Part shown: one piece after another, positions 39,849 to 50,782 of the stretch
Numbering within the stretch: position 1 is the stretch's first letter
Layout: the number at the start of each line of letters is the position of its first letter
NCBI GenBank assembly: GCA_963714415.1
Contig: CAVQOL010000007.1
Location: forward strand, 9,498-73,497
DNA length: 64,000 nt
Source of the DNA: JAGXRK01 sp963714415
Lineage (GTDB): Bacteria > Bacteroidota > Ignavibacteria > Ignavibacteriales > Ignavibacteriaceae
Direction: 5' to 3'
The notes under the pieces: generated by a model
Database searches by the model: none
Seen by the model: the letters and a program-made list of their open reading frames with translations, nothing else
What the model was told of the DNA's origin: nothing
Made by a program: the position numbers and the translations under genes

Positions 39849-40164
39849 TTAATATCTTCTGCTTTTATATTTATTAGCAGACCTTCTGGTATAGTTTGGG
39901 AAATTAAGCCTTGTGTTTGGGCGATAACTAGCTTTTTTCCGAAACTTGTTCTTTGTTGTATAATGGGAAGATTTTAATTTCAACTTTGGTTGTTTATACG
40001 AAGTTGTGTCTTTTTGAATACTTTTTTGTGCTTGATGATTTATATGAAGTACGGAATGATTTCGGTTTATAAGAACGAGAATTATATCTTTTTTGAGCAA
40101 AATTCTCAGCACTAAACCCAATAGTAAATATAATACCAATTATTAAAATAAATAGTTTATTCAT
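39849..40164 (-). CDS. Small secreted basic protein, one frameshift
   Basis: The start at ATG 40162-40164 follows AGAGGG and gives a signal peptide (MNKLFILIIGIIFTIGFSAE) and FAQ. A Ser/Tyr/Lys/Arg-rich body follows (RYNSRSYKPKSFRTSYKSSS). That frame stops after KRHNFV. One frame over the same style continues as YKQPKLKLKSSHYTTKNKF to the end (KSRRY), so one extra base lies between about 39998 and 40029. The corrected length is about 104 residues. No family is recognised. The strongly basic, Tyr-rich composition suggests a cell-envelope or nucleic-acid/polyanion-binding role, but this is a guess. Confidence 0.5.
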
Positions 40165-40667
40165 TAGATAGCCCTCTCAAATGACTACACTTGAATCTAT
40201 TATTTAAATTAATAAAAATCAATTACTAAAAAGCACATAACAATCTTAGTATATACAATCCTTATTGTATTTGACCAAGACCAAGAAGTTTTGTTGTACT
40301 ATTCATTGTTAAACAATCACAAATAAAACAAAATTAGGCGTGATTTTTTAACCTGTATTCTCTTTTTATTAAATTATGACACCTTATTATTAATCCAATA
40401 AATGTGCCGAAATAATTATCTGTTTTTTGCTGATTTTTTAGCTATAATCATTCAATATAATGTTTCAAATTCATTCATTAATTTTTTAGACTGTTAAATA
40501 TTTAGAAACAACTAAATTTAATAATTACATTGGTTCTTTATTATTTAGCCTCTGCAAAAAGTCAAGGAGCCCAACCTTAATCTGTAAAATGTTGGGAAGG
40601 ACAGAAATTAATTTGCGGTTAAATATCCGAAATCATTTTAATTTATTATAATAATAAAATCACTTAT
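40165..40667. other. Gene-free AT-rich stretch
   Basis: No frame with a ribosome site or recognisable protein was found on either strand, and no clear hairpin-plus-T-run. It separates the small secreted protein gene from the broken phosphatase-like gene. Confidence 0.4.
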
Positions 40668-42249
40668 TCACAAAGAATCAATTACCAGAGTATAGGGACT
40701 TTGAGGTTTGGCCAATTTTGAAAAATAACTTTTATCCTCAAGCAGTTCCAGTCTCACAATTAAAAAATTTATTGAAAATAATTCTGAAGGAATTTACAGG
40801 AGTAATTGAATCATAAACAGGCAAATCACTGGAATCAGGGAAAAAGTATGCATTTAATATTGGAACTCTTTCTGCGTATGTGGCGGAATCCGGAGATATC
40901 CAAATCTAATAACGATGCCGGTCCATGATCAGCTTGCAAAATAATAATTGGATGATCTTTTATCACTAAACATTAGTCCTATCTAGCATATCAAGAACCA
41001 TATCATTAAGAGCCTGTAATTGAGCAATGTATTTTTTCTTGTACTCGGTCTGTCTTGCACCATCAAAACCATGAAAATCGGAACCATCATCAAAACTTAG
41101 CCTATCATTTTTTGACTGTGTAGCAAGCCAATTTTCTTCCGCAAGAACAAATGGCGGATGAGGAGCTATAATATGTGCAAACAAAAATATGGGATTTTCC
41201 TGATTCTTAATCTCAGGAATTTTATTAAGAGTAAAAATTATCCTTTGCCTTTGTAAATATCTTGGAGAGCTGCTTGGGAATTATTTGAAGCAAATAATGA
41301 AAAGGCGTTGTGTTCAGTATCATATTTTCAAATTCATCTAATGAGAAATTCTGGCGAAAAGTATAAATCTGAATTTTTAATTTCAGTACCGGTGTACCCT
41401 GTTGAAAAAGTTACGAACTTGTAACCGATACGACGTAGAATTTCAGCAACTTTGTTATTTTTAATTTTTGAACTTAAGTATTGAGTGTATTTTTCTGTCC
41501 ACTTTAGAATCATTATTAGGGATTTCAAGATATTCCATATTTAAAGAGGATGCTAACGAAAAAAGTGTGGTTTGGGCATAATTAGCATTACTTTTTCTGG
41601 CAATAAAAAATCCACGATTTTCTAATTCATTATAAAATTTTTCATTGTCAAAGCCATAAACAGATTTTAATACATCACCTCGCCCATAACCATCTAGTAT
41701 AATATAATATATATCCGGTTTTTTCAGGTCTTTCATGATTTTGAATGCTGATATCAATTTCATTGACTCGGACTCAATTTTATAATCGAGATTCTGCTTC
41801 GTTCTGGATCAGAGTAAGTAAAAACAATAATCAAAGGATAAACCAACAATGCAAAACTGATAAAATTTAAAAGACCAGTTACGGGAAGAAAATTCTTAAA
41901 GTACTTAACGATCCAATAAACAATTATTAATAGTATTAGTAGAAAGTTAATCGACAAATATAAATCGCTGCTGATACCAATCGATTTTTTCAGGAAATTT
42001 ATTTATTGCCCCAATTATATGCCCATAGGAAAAAAAGAGAATGACAATTAAGCTTGTTATAACAGAGCTTTTATATCTGTTTTTTATTAATAAATTTATA
42101 ATCAACCAGATTAAAATCGTCGCGGACACAGATAATACGACAGGCAAATAAATATGATCTATCGCTATCAGTGAAATATTATTTGTATATAAAAATAATA
42201 TGGGATAGATTGATAAAAGAATCGGGTGAACTGGTATTTTTTTTAACAC
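40668..42249 (-). pseudogene. Membrane protein with alkaline-phosphatase/sulfatase-type domain, broken by about eight indels
   Basis: Read across frames, one protein emerges. About five membrane helices come first (HPILLSIYPILFLYTNNISL; SINFLLILLIIVYWIV). Then follows an alkaline-phosphatase superfamily domain: KPDIYYIILDGYGRGDVLK, SNANYAQTTLFSLASSLNME (nucleophile region), LFAHIIAPHPPFVLAEENW, IIILQADHGPASLL, and the tail ERVPILNAYFFPDSSDLPVY and SITPVNSFRIIFNKFFN. Shifts lie near 41957, 41790, 41480, 41335, 41265, 40975, 40915 and 40720, mostly single extra bases and at least one missing T. The family adds or removes groups on surface glycans or lipids. With this many breaks it is probably non-functional, unless the local sequence is poor. 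Confidence 0.7.
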
Positions 42250-42260
42250 TTTTGCTTCTA

Positions 42261-43642
42261 CTATTTAAGTTTCATTAAATATAATGATCTGCCGGATTCA
42301 GTGACTTTTTGTTTTTGAATAATATCATATTTCCGGGTAAAGATTTTTTCGAAATATGATTCATTATAGTTTAAATATATGTCTTTTCTATTGGCAAGTA
42401 AACGTTGAACCTGAATATCTTCCTTCGGTACAAATTCAATTATAAGAAATTCTGACAACTCTGAAAAAAGTAATACCAGCCTTTCAAAAGGAACGTTGTT
42501 TGAAATCGACAGATGATGAATCAGGGCTAACGCCATTACAGCATCAACTTTTTTTCTCTTCAGAAATGAATCTCTTTCCCTGTTATGCCATCCTAAATCC
42601 GGACTGGGATTTGTTAAGTCTAACAGAAGGGGTAAAATATTTTTTTCTTTTTTAGTCTTTACTTCAAGATAATTTAGTTCAACACAATAAGGATCAAAGT
42701 CACAGGATATTGTAAAAATATTTTTTTCGCCAGCTATTCTACTGAACAATCCAGTATTAGCCCCTAAATCCATAATAGTATCAGGATTTATTAGTTGAAG
42801 GTACTCGTCAAGGATTTTTCGCTTTTTCTCAAATTCAATATGCTTATAGGAATTATCATTGTAATAATCTCGCCAAATAGATTTACTAATTTTAAGATTA
42901 ATTTTTTTAATTGATTTCTCCAGATTCTCAATCAATCCCATTAGACCGAGTTTAGTAATCCTGACATTTCGTTTCTTTGTACTCTGTGCTGATGCATACT
43001 TCTCGCTTAATGAATGAAGAAAAATGTGTGAAAAAATCGAGGGTTTGAAATGTGATCTTACTGGCAATAATTTATTTACTAAGTCTAGTGGAATACCGTC
43101 TATAAAAAGAGATAATAATCTGTTCAATCTTACATCTTTGTATTTCATTAAAAGAAGAGGTGCCAGAAAGTGACTGCAAAACTGACGGTATGCAATCCAA
43201 GGCTCTCCTTCAACATATTTTTCAAAGGATAATGTGTCTATTAGAATAGGTTTTCCATTCGGAATTGGATATTAAAAGCAGAACTATCTTTCAGACTCAT
43301 GCCATATTCAAAGGCAATCTTCTGAATTCTTAGAGTAAGAAGTGCTGCATCCTTTAGTTGAGTAAAAGACCACTCATACGGGTATGAAATAAAAGGCAAT
43401 TGTTCGGGTTGAACAATTTTATAAATATTTTGGTCATCATTTTTTTCATCAGCAAGTTCGATGTGAGGAATTAAAAGATTTTCATCAATTAATTTATTAT
43501 ACAAGCCTGAGGATATTAAAAAATCATAATTTTCTTGATAAGAATACGAGATCGCCCGGTAAATTCTACCATTCCTGGTAAAAATATATCCGCTTGGATC
43601 TCTGAAAGACGCCGCAGATATTTCAAAATTAGAATTAGTCAA
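42261..43642 (-). CDS. SAM-dependent methyltransferase with N-terminal extension, one frameshift
   Basis: About 460 residues. The N-terminal part (SAASFRDPSGYIFTRNGRIY; GLYNKLIDENLLIPHIEL) is of a type found in glycan-linked methyltransferases and may help recognise substrate. The C-terminal class I fold has the SAM motif DTIMDLGANTGLFSRIAG, an acidic strand end (ISCDFDPY) and the late motif VDAVMALALIHHL. The frame breaks near 43257-43262: FNIQFR should continue NGKPILIDTLSFEKYVEGEP. Here one A appears to be missing, the opposite sign to most breaks in this window. The gene overlaps the upstream small membrane gene by 4 bases and lies 11 bases ahead of the phosphatase-like gene, so all three form one unit. 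Confidence 0.82.
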
Positions 43643-43830
43643 GAATCTTTTGATTTGGAAAATTTATTAGAAAAAAAATTAATAATCTTTCTCCAATATA
43701 TTTTTATGGCGAACAAACTTCCTAAAATTGTAGCAATTAACAATTGCAGCAAATAACTTCCAGTCCCTGGATCAACGTAGGCTAAAAGAATTTTAAAAGT
43801 ATTGCTGGTAATAATAATATCACAAAACAT
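43639..43830 (-). CDS. Small membrane protein (YVDPGTGS type)
   Basis: A 63-residue protein with the conserved-looking phrase AYVDPGTGSYLLQLLIATIL, one membrane helix (LLQLLIATILGSLFAI) and a basic tail (YWRKIINFFSNKFSKSKDS). Genes with this phrase often sit just ahead of methyltransferases of the following type in related genomes, from memory. GGAG lies 9 bases before the ATG, and the stop overlaps the next start by 4 bases. Its role is unknown; a membrane anchor for the methyltransferase is one possibility. Confidence 0.75.
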   Translation of the reverse strand: MFCDIIITSNTFKILLAYVDPGTGSYLLQLLIATILGSLFAIKIYWRKIINFFSNKFSKSKDS

Positions 43831-43915
43831 AAATTAAATCTCCATAATTAATTCTTTATAGAATTTCCCAATAATTAATTTATATTCACTTCAAATATGG
43901 GACCAAAATTATATC

Positions 43916-45687
43916 CTATCTAACTTTTATATGCAGTTCTCTCAACTGTTCTTCACTTGCAACTGAAGGTGAATCATCCATCAGTGATACTGCGCTTGCA
44001 GTTTTGGGAAATGCAATTACATCACGGATTGAATTTTCACCTGCAAATATCATAGCCATTCTGTCAAATCCGAAAGCAATGCCGCCGTGAGGTGGTGCAC
44101 CATATTTAAAGGCATTCATTAAAAATCCGAATTTATATTGTGCTTCTTCATTAGTAATACCTAGAGCTTTAAACATTTTTGCCTGTAAATCTGATTGATG
44201 TATTCTTATACTTCCTCCGGCAATCTCGTTTCCGTTAAGGACTAAATCATAAGCACGGGCTTTTACTTTGCCGGGATCTGTTTCCATCTTATCAACATCT
44301 TCCAATCGTGGTGATGTAAAAGGATGATGCATTGCATAATATCTTTTTGTGTCTTCATCCCACTCGAATAATGGGAAGTCGGTTACCCAAAGCAGTTTTG
44401 GTTCCGACATCTGGTTTAATAAGATTCAAGACGTTTTGCCATTTCAAATCTCAGATAACCCATTATAGATAATGTTTTAATTCTTGTACCGGAAAGAATG
44501 AAAATCAGATCTCCTGCTTTTGCACCCAGGACATCAATAAGATTTTTCTTTTCTTCATCATTAAAGAATTTTACAACGGGAGCTTCGAGTTCATTGTCTT
44601 CTTTAACTCGCATCCATATCAAGCCTTTAGCACCGAGCTTTTTTACAAAGTCTGTAAGTACATCCAGTTGATTACGTGTGTATTCACCGCAACCCGGGGC
44701 AAGCAATCCTGTTACTATTCCGTTTTCATTACTAAAATCTTTAAACACTTTAAAATCAGAGTTCTTGAAAACATTATTAAGAGTTATCATTTCAAGATCG
44801 AAGCGAAGATCGGGTTTATCACTTCCGTATTTTTCCATTGCCTCATCAAAGGAAAGTCGTGGAATTGGAATTTGGAGTTCTTTGTTCCAAACTTCTTTGA
44901 ATAAAACTTTCATCATACCTTCCATCATACTGAAGATATCTTCCTGGTCAACAAAGGACATTTCAACATCTATCTGAGTAAACTCCGGTTGACGATCTGC
45001 TCTTAAATCTTCATCACGGAAACATTTTACAATCTGGAAGTATCGGTCAAATCCGGCAACCATTAATAACTGCTTATATTGCTGAGGTGATTGCGGAAGA
45101 GCGTAAAACTTTCCTTTATGCAGTCTGCTTGGTACAAGATAATCTCTTGCACCTTCGGGAGTTGATTTCATTAACACAGGAGTTTCAACTTCAACAAAAT
45201 TATTTTCGTCAAAATATTTTCTAACTAGCTGATACATTTTATGTCTAAGCAAAATATTTTTTTGAAGTGGTGGCCTTCGTAAATCAAGGTATCTGTACTT
45301 TAACCGAAGATCTTCGTGAGAATCTATTTCATCTTTAATTAGGAATGGAGGTGTTTCTGATTCATTCAGAATAATCAGTTTATCAACCATAACATCAACA
45401 TAACCAGTAGGAAGTTCAGGATTATCTGTGTCTGCAGGTCTTTTTCTTACTTTGCCTTCAACAGATAACACAAATTCACTTCGGATATCTTTAGCTGCAT
45501 TGTGTGCTTCTAAATTATAATTAGGTTCAAAAACGATTTGAGTAATACCATATCTGTCGCGTAGTTCTATAAAAATTACTCCTCCAAGGTCTCTTCGTCT
45601 GTCAACCCAGCCGTTTAGAATAACTTTTTCACCAATGTTCTTTTCTCTTAATTCTCCGCAATTGTGCGTCCGTCTCTTAAACTGCAT
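43916..45687 (-). CDS. aspS: Aspartyl-tRNA synthetase, two frameshifts
   Basis: Class II synthetase that charges tRNA-Asp (or tRNA-Asp and tRNA-Asn), about 589 residues after correction. Visible are the OB-fold anticodon domain (KVILNGWVDRRRDLGGVIFI), motif 2 (FRDEDLRADRQPEFTQIDVE), a bacterial GAD insertion (SGTRIKTLSIMGYLRFEMAK) and motif 3 (GGIAFGFDRMAMIFAG). The frame breaks twice within 20 bases. After EMAKRL it should read NLIKPD (extra base near 44427), then SEPKLLWVTDFPLFEW (extra base near 44409). An essential gene with two such breaks and no second copy in view argues for sequence error. As submitted, neither half is a complete enzyme. Confidence 0.92.
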
Positions 45688-45877
45688 TATAATAAATTTA
45701 ACTCCTGTTTGTTTTCAGGGCGAAAGATAATTATTTGAGCGTGTTTAAACAACCTTAGAATTTAAGTAAGAGTATGAGTAAAATTGAGAACGAACGGAAG
45801 AAGCTTACTAAATAAAGAAAGATTTTTCACACTTAATTCATACTTCAAACACTTAGCAATATTCATTAGCTTTGTAT

Positions 45878-47153
45878 ATGAATTTCCTCGAAATAATTAA
45901 AAAAGAAGAGAGACGGCTATTCTCTCGATAAAACCGAAATTTACTTCGCAATAAATCACTTTACAGCCGGTAAAGTACCCGACTACCAATTCTCCGCTTT
46001 TCTAATGGCTGGATTCTTAAACGGATTCACGAAGCAGGAAACATCTTATCTCACCGAAGCAATGCTTTACAGCGGAAAAGTTGTTGATCTTTCAACAATT
46101 AAAGGATTAAAGGTTGATAAACACTCCACTGGCGGAGTTGGTGATAAGACATCGTTAATAATAGCTCCAATCACTGCGGCTGCTGGAGTGTCTGTTCCGA
46201 TGATCTCAGGTCGCGGACTCGGACATACAGGCGGAACACTTGATAAACTTGAGTCAATTCCCGGGTTCAGAACGAATCTTTCATTATCAGAATTTAAAAA
46301 TGTATTAAGGAAATGCGGTGCGGTTTTAATCGGACAAACAAAAGAAATTGCTCCTGCCGACAAACTTATTTACGCTCTTCGCGATGTTACTGCTACGGTA
46401 GAATCTATACCATTAATTACAGCTAGTATAATGAGCAAGAAACTTGCGGAAGGAATTGATGCGCTGGTTCTTGATGTAAAAACCGGCAGCGGCGCTTTTA
46501 TGAAAGATATGAAGAATGCAGAAAAACTTGCCGCCTCACTATCAAACACAGCCAAGTCGTTTAACAAAAAATGTGTGACTTTTATAACTGATATGAATCA
46601 GCCACTTGGCAATTATATCGGCAATTGGCTTGAAGTTTATGAATCTGTTGAAATACTGAGAGGAAGAATTAAAAACGATCTTTATGATCTTTCAATTTTA
46701 CTTGCCGGAGCTATGATATATCTCGGCAAAAAAGCATCTTCATTAGAATCCGGGAAGAAGGTTGCCGTTGAAATGATTGAATCCGGTCAGGCATATAAAA
46801 AGTTTCTTCAGATTGTAAAACTTCAAGGTGGTGATATTTCTTATATTGAAAATCCCGGTAAATATCCGCCATCAAAATTTGCTGTGAAACTGAAAGCAAA
46901 ACAAAATGGTTATCTTAAAGAAATAGATAACTATCAATTTGGAATGGCTGCTCTTGAATTAGGTGCAGGAAGATTAACAAAAGATGATAAGATCGATCCA
47001 AAAGCAGGAATTGTTTTTAACAATAAGATTGGAGACTATATTAATAAAGGTGATGTAATTGCTGAATTATATACGGATAAAAAACAGAGTATTTCACAAG
47101 CTCAAAAAAGAATTGAATCTTCAATTGGGTTTTCAAATCAAAAGAAAAAGTGA
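45878..47153 (+). CDS. Thymidine/pyrimidine-nucleoside phosphorylase, one frameshift
   Basis: Salvage enzyme that splits thymidine or uridine with phosphate. It has the family signature KHSTGGVGDKTSLIIAP and the phosphate/base region SGRGLGHTGGTLDKLESIPG, with DVKTGSGAFM further on. The C-terminal domain ends PKAGIVFNNKIGDYINKGDV. The start lies at ATG 45878 (MNFLEIIKK), and the frame is lost near 45905, where one extra base precedes KRDGYSLDKTEIYFAINHFT. Without the repair the protein would start at MAGFLNGF and lack its N-terminal helices. Corrected length is about 424 residues, normal. I cannot choose between deoA and pdp. Confidence 0.9.
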
Positions 47154-47220
47154 GAAAAGTGAAACTTGTTAAAAAAATTATTACTTAAAGTTTTATTGAA
47201 TAATTATCAAAAAGTAAAGA

Positions 47221-47352
47221 TTCTGTCTCGTACATCTGTTATTGTCAGCCTGTCCGTAGCTAACGGATTGTTTTAGTTTCGCAATTTAAACTATGATCAA
47301 AACTAAGGATTCCGATCCCTATAAATAGCGGCGGAATGACAGTTTTGAGACA
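47221..47352. repeat. Dispersed element related to the one at 39.2 kb
   Basis: TGTCTC (47224-47229) and GAGACA (47347-47352) form the ends. Inside, TTATTGTCA, an inverted CCGTAGCTAACGG, GATTCCGA and CGGAATGACAGT appear in the same order as in the element at 39182-39291. It sits just downstream of the phosphorylase gene. Confidence 0.6.
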
Positions 47353-47369
47353 ACTAATTTCGTCATTAT

Positions 47370-47393
47370 AGCCGGGCACTGTCCGGCTTTTTT
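47370..47393 (+). terminator. Rho-independent terminator
   Basis: AGCCGG and CCGGCT form a stem around GCACTGT, followed by TTTTTTATT. It ends transcription ahead of the prohibitin-like gene. Confidence 0.75.
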
Positions 47394-47496
47394 ATTATAA
47401 TTAATTATTATTTAATCATATTTATCGGGATTTGATTCCATAATTTTCTTATCTTAACAAATATTTCAAATCATAATAATCAAAGAGGTAATCACT

Positions 47497-48366
47497 ATGT
47501 TATTTATTATCGCAGCTTTGGCTGCTGCAGTTGCTGTGTTTGTATATCTTAACGCAAAGAAAAGATTTAATAAACAAGAAGCTACTTTTTCGCTTGTTGG
47601 AATTGTTGTTGCATCACTGATTGTGATTTCGCAATTCTGGACAGTTATACCCGCCGGTCATGTTGGTGTTGTGGACTTCTTCGGAATGGTAAGCGATAAC
47701 ACATTATATCCTGGAGTCAATTTTGTTAACCCGATGGCTAACGTAATAAAATTTGATGCAAGAACACAAGAGGTTAAAGAAGAAATGACGGTCCCCTCAA
47801 AAGAGGGTTTAACTGTTCAGCTAGAAATAAGTTTGCTCTTCTCTTTAAGTTTTGAGAATGCAAACAAAATTTATAAAACAGTTGGTGAAGATTACGTTGA
47901 GAAAATTCTTAAACCCCAGTTCCGTTCTGTTGTTAGAGGTGTAACTGCAAAATACGAAGCCAGATCACTTTATACTGCAGACAGAGAAAAACTTTCAAAA
48001 GAAATTGAATCCGAATTGGCTTCATTAGTCGGACCCCGTGGTATTACGCTTGAAGCTGCCCCAATGCGACAAATAAAACTTCCTGCCGGATTAACAGCAT
48101 CAATAGAGGAAAAATTAAAAGCCGAGCAGGAAAGTCAAAGAATGGAGTTCATATTAACAAGAGAAAAGCAGGAAGCTGAAAGAAAAAGAATCGAAGCAAA
48201 AGGTATTGCCGATTTTCAGGATATTGTCTCTAAAGGAATTAGCGATCAGTTACTGAAGTGGAAAGGAATTGAAGCTACCGAAAAACTTGCAAATTCCAGC
48301 AATTCTAAGATAATTGTAATTGGTTCTGGAAAAGATGGTTTACCAATCATTTTGGGCGGTAATTAG
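47497..48366 (+). CDS. Prohibitin/SPFH-domain membrane protein
   Basis: A 289-residue protein with two N-terminal hydrophobic helices (LFIIAALAAAVAVFVYL; FSLVGIVVASLIVISQF). The SPFH/Band 7 domain begins VIPAGHVGVVDFFGMVSDN and includes VNPMANVIKFDARTQEVKEE. A long charged coiled coil follows (EKLKAEQESQRMEFILTREK). SPFH proteins form large rings at the membrane and often restrain proteases or organise domains. AGAGG lies 7 bases upstream. It stands alone between terminator and ccsA. The family call is firm; the role in this cell is unknown. Confidence 0.92.
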   Translation: MLFIIAALAAAVAVFVYLNAKKRFNKQEATFSLVGIVVASLIVISQFWTVIPAGHVGVVDFFGMVSDNTLYPGVNFVNPMANVIKFDARTQEVKEEMTVPSKEGLTVQLEISLLFSLSFENANKIYKTVGEDYVEKILKPQFRSVVRGVTAKYEARSLYTADREKLSKEIESELASLVGPRGITLEAAPMRQIKLPAGLTASIEEKLKAEQESQRMEFILTREKQEAERKRIEAKGIADFQDIVSKGISDQLLKWKGIEATEKLANSSNSKIIVIGSGKDGLPIILGGN

Positions 48367-48604
48367 TTGACTAATTAGTCATTATTTAATCAGACTTTTT
48401 TCTTTAGTCGATTTAATTTAGAGATGGCATCTTTTTAAAGGAATAATACATGCAAATTTGAGAATAATTTTATTTTTTGAAATTGGATTGAAAAGTAAAA
48501 ATGTCATCTCTTTACCCTTTTTTGCATATATTTTAGCACATAATTTGTTTTACAATTGTTAAATGTTATTTTTGTACTTGTGAGTCATATTTGGGAAATT
48601 AATT

Positions 48605-49432
48605 ATGTTATCTTCAATTGATGTTTTAAATATTCTTCTTCCGTTTTTCTATTTAATCACTTTCCTTATTTACTCTTATGATTTTCAGAAAGGCGGAAGA
48701 AAATTCTTTCACTCAAAAAGAGTTTTTCTTTTCTTAACTCTTTTTCTACATATTGTATATCTTCTAATGCGGACAATTGAATTTAATCATCCGCCTATTA
48801 CAAATGTTTTCGAAATTTTTACTGTCCTCGCATTTTCCATTAGCTTTTCTTATTTCATACTTGAACTTTTAACCGATATTCGCGGAACCGGTCCATTCCT
48901 TATTATCATCTCAATCTTTTTCCAGTTAATCTCTTCCCTTTTTATCGAAGACTTACGGGAAGTTCAAGAAGTTTTGCAAAGTAATCTTCTGGGACTTCAT
49001 GTTTTTAGTGCACTTATTGGCTACTCGGGAATTACTATGGCGGCTGTTTACGGATTTCTATATCTCATTCTTTATAAAGATATAAAGCTGAATAAGTTTG
49101 GATTAATATTTAATCGTTTGCCAAGTCTTGACGTGTTGGAAAAATTAAGTTTCTATTCAGCAGTAATTGGATTTTTCCTACTAACAATGGCAATTCTAGT
49201 TGGAATTATCTGGATGCCGAAAGCATTCCCGGAAGGATTTTCATATGCTGATCCCAAATTAATAGGAACTTTTTTAGTTTGGATTCTATATGGAATTGGA
49301 ATAATGAACAAAATATTCGGGAAATGGAAAGGAAGAAAATTAATCATTCTGTCTATAATAGGTTTTCTGCTGGCGATATTCTCAACTATACTTTCAAATT
49401 TTCTTGCAAAAAGTTTTCATTCATTCTATTGA
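48605..49432 (+). CDS. CcsA/HemX-type cytochrome c assembly protein
   Basis: A 275-residue inner-membrane protein with eight predicted hydrophobic segments. Family features are the TNVFEIFTVLAFSISF segment (the position of the WWD-like region in fuller members), LLGLHVFSALIGYSGITMAA with its conserved His, and GIIWMPKAFPEGFSYADPKL near the end. Such proteins handle heme export and attachment for c-type cytochromes, and HemX homologues sit beside hemA in many bacteria. The stop is 6 bases before hemA, so it is the first gene of the heme operon. Confidence 0.88.
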   Translation: MLSSIDVLNILLPFFYLITFLIYSYDFQKGGRKFFHSKRVFLFLTLFLHIVYLLMRTIEFNHPPITNVFEIFTVLAFSISFSYFILELLTDIRGTGPFLIIISIFFQLISSLFIEDLREVQEVLQSNLLGLHVFSALIGYSGITMAAVYGFLYLILYKDIKLNKFGLIFNRLPSLDVLEKLSFYSAVIGFFLLTMAILVGIIWMPKAFPEGFSYADPKLIGTFLVWILYGIGIMNKIFGKWKGRKLIILSIIGFLLAIFSTILSNFLAKSFHSFY

Positions 49433-49438
49433 TGTAAT

Positions 49439-50701
49439 ATGAATCTTCTTGGTGTATCAATAAATCATAGAACTGCTCCTGTCGAATTAAGAGAAGCTCT
49501 GCATCTTAGTGCAGAAGAGATACGCAACTTTATTCTTCAGCAAAAAGGAAAGTTGTTGAGTGAAGGTCTAATTATTTCGACCTGCAACAGAACAGAGATA
49601 TATGGTATTCCCATCGATCCTAAAGTAACTGTTAGGGAACTGCAGGATTCTATCATCACTTATAAATCTGATTCAAAGGCAAACACAGAAAATTTTGAAA
49701 ACTTTATTTCGAAAGATTCTATAAGACATCTGTTCAGAGTTGCAACCGGAATTGATTCCATGCTAATCGGCGATAACCAAATATTTAAACAAGTTAAAGA
49801 TTCATTTCATATTGCGGATGAACTTCAGTTTACCGGATTTTTTATGCGCCGCATTATGGATGCAACAACAAGGGTTGGTAAAAGAGCAATTACAGAAACT
49901 GCTATAAGCGAAGGTGCCGTAACGGTTAGTTATGCAGCGGTTCAACTTATTGAAAAGATTTTTTCTAATCTTAATAAAAAATCTGCCTTGATAATTGGAA
50001 CTGGTGAAACAGGCGAAATAGCAGCAAAACATTTACGCGACAAAGGAATTGGAAGACTAGCACTTACTAACAGAACTTTTGATAAAGCTGAAAAACTTGC
50101 CGCCGAATTGAATACTGCCGTCTTTCCTTTTTCAAACTTCAAGGAACATCTTCATAAATTTGATATTGTAGTAAGCGCAACTAGCTCAGAGGGCTTGATT
50201 ATCAGCAAGCTGGATATTGAAGGCGCAATGAAGAAAAGAAATTATGCCTCAATGGTTCTGATGGATATTGCTGTTCCCAGAGATATTGATCCTAATTCAA
50301 AAGATATTGATTATGTGTTTTACCACGATATCGATTCGCTTAATATAATTGTTGAGCAAAATCTTACAAAAAGAAAATTTGAGATTCCTAAAGTTGAAAT
50401 AATAATTGAAGAAGAATTAAATTCTTTCCTTGAGTGGTATAGTTCGCTTGAAGCCGCACCGACTATAAAAACATTACGAGATCATTTTGAAATGATTCGT
50501 GCCGAAGAGGTTGATAAAAATATAAATAAGTTTTCCGAGAGTGACAGAGAAAAACTAGATATAGTTACAAAACGCATACTAAATAAAATTCTTCATCAAC
50601 CGACTGTTGAATTGAAGAAAACTTCTGAATCTGATAGCAGAACGGAAGATACTGCACAGAAGATAAGTATCATAAGAGAATTGTTTGGATTGGGAAAGTA
50701 A
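49439..50701 (+). CDS. hemA: Glutamyl-tRNA reductase
   Basis: First committed enzyme of the C5 heme route: it reduces Glu-tRNA to glutamate-1-semialdehyde with NADPH, which HemL then converts. The 420-residue length is typical. Visible are the N-terminal LGVSINHRTAPVELREAL, the active-site cysteine in LIISTCNRTEIYGIP, the substrate loop SMLIGDNQIFKQVK, the NADPH-binding GTGETGEIAAKHL, and LMDIAVPRDIDPN. The C-terminal dimerisation helix follows. HemA in many bacteria is feedback-controlled by heme; nothing in the sequence shows it here. Confidence 0.97.
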   Translation: MNLLGVSINHRTAPVELREALHLSAEEIRNFILQQKGKLLSEGLIISTCNRTEIYGIPIDPKVTVRELQDSIITYKSDSKANTENFENFISKDSIRHLFRVATGIDSMLIGDNQIFKQVKDSFHIADELQFTGFFMRRIMDATTRVGKRAITETAISEGAVTVSYAAVQLIEKIFSNLNKKSALIIGTGETGEIAAKHLRDKGIGRLALTNRTFDKAEKLAAELNTAVFPFSNFKEHLHKFDIVVSATSSEGLIISKLDIEGAMKKRNYASMVLMDIAVPRDIDPNSKDIDYVFYHDIDSLNIIVEQNLTKRKFEIPKVEIIIEEELNSFLEWYSSLEAAPTIKTLRDHFEMIRAEEVDKNINKFSESDREKLDIVTKRILNKILHQPTVELKKTSESDSRTEDTAQKISIIRELFGLGK

Positions 50702-50782
50702 AAATAGCCTTTTGTTGTCATTGGCTTTGTTGATTGCCGCAAGTGTTAGAGATTTACAAACGACTAAAACACGGAAATATTC

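Noticed and set aside
48420..48515. Long-range inverted pair AGAGATGGCAT / ATGTCATCTCT between the prohibitin and ccsA genes
   Set aside because: The arms are imperfect, the loop is over 60 bases and there is no T-run, so it is too weak to call a regulatory fold.
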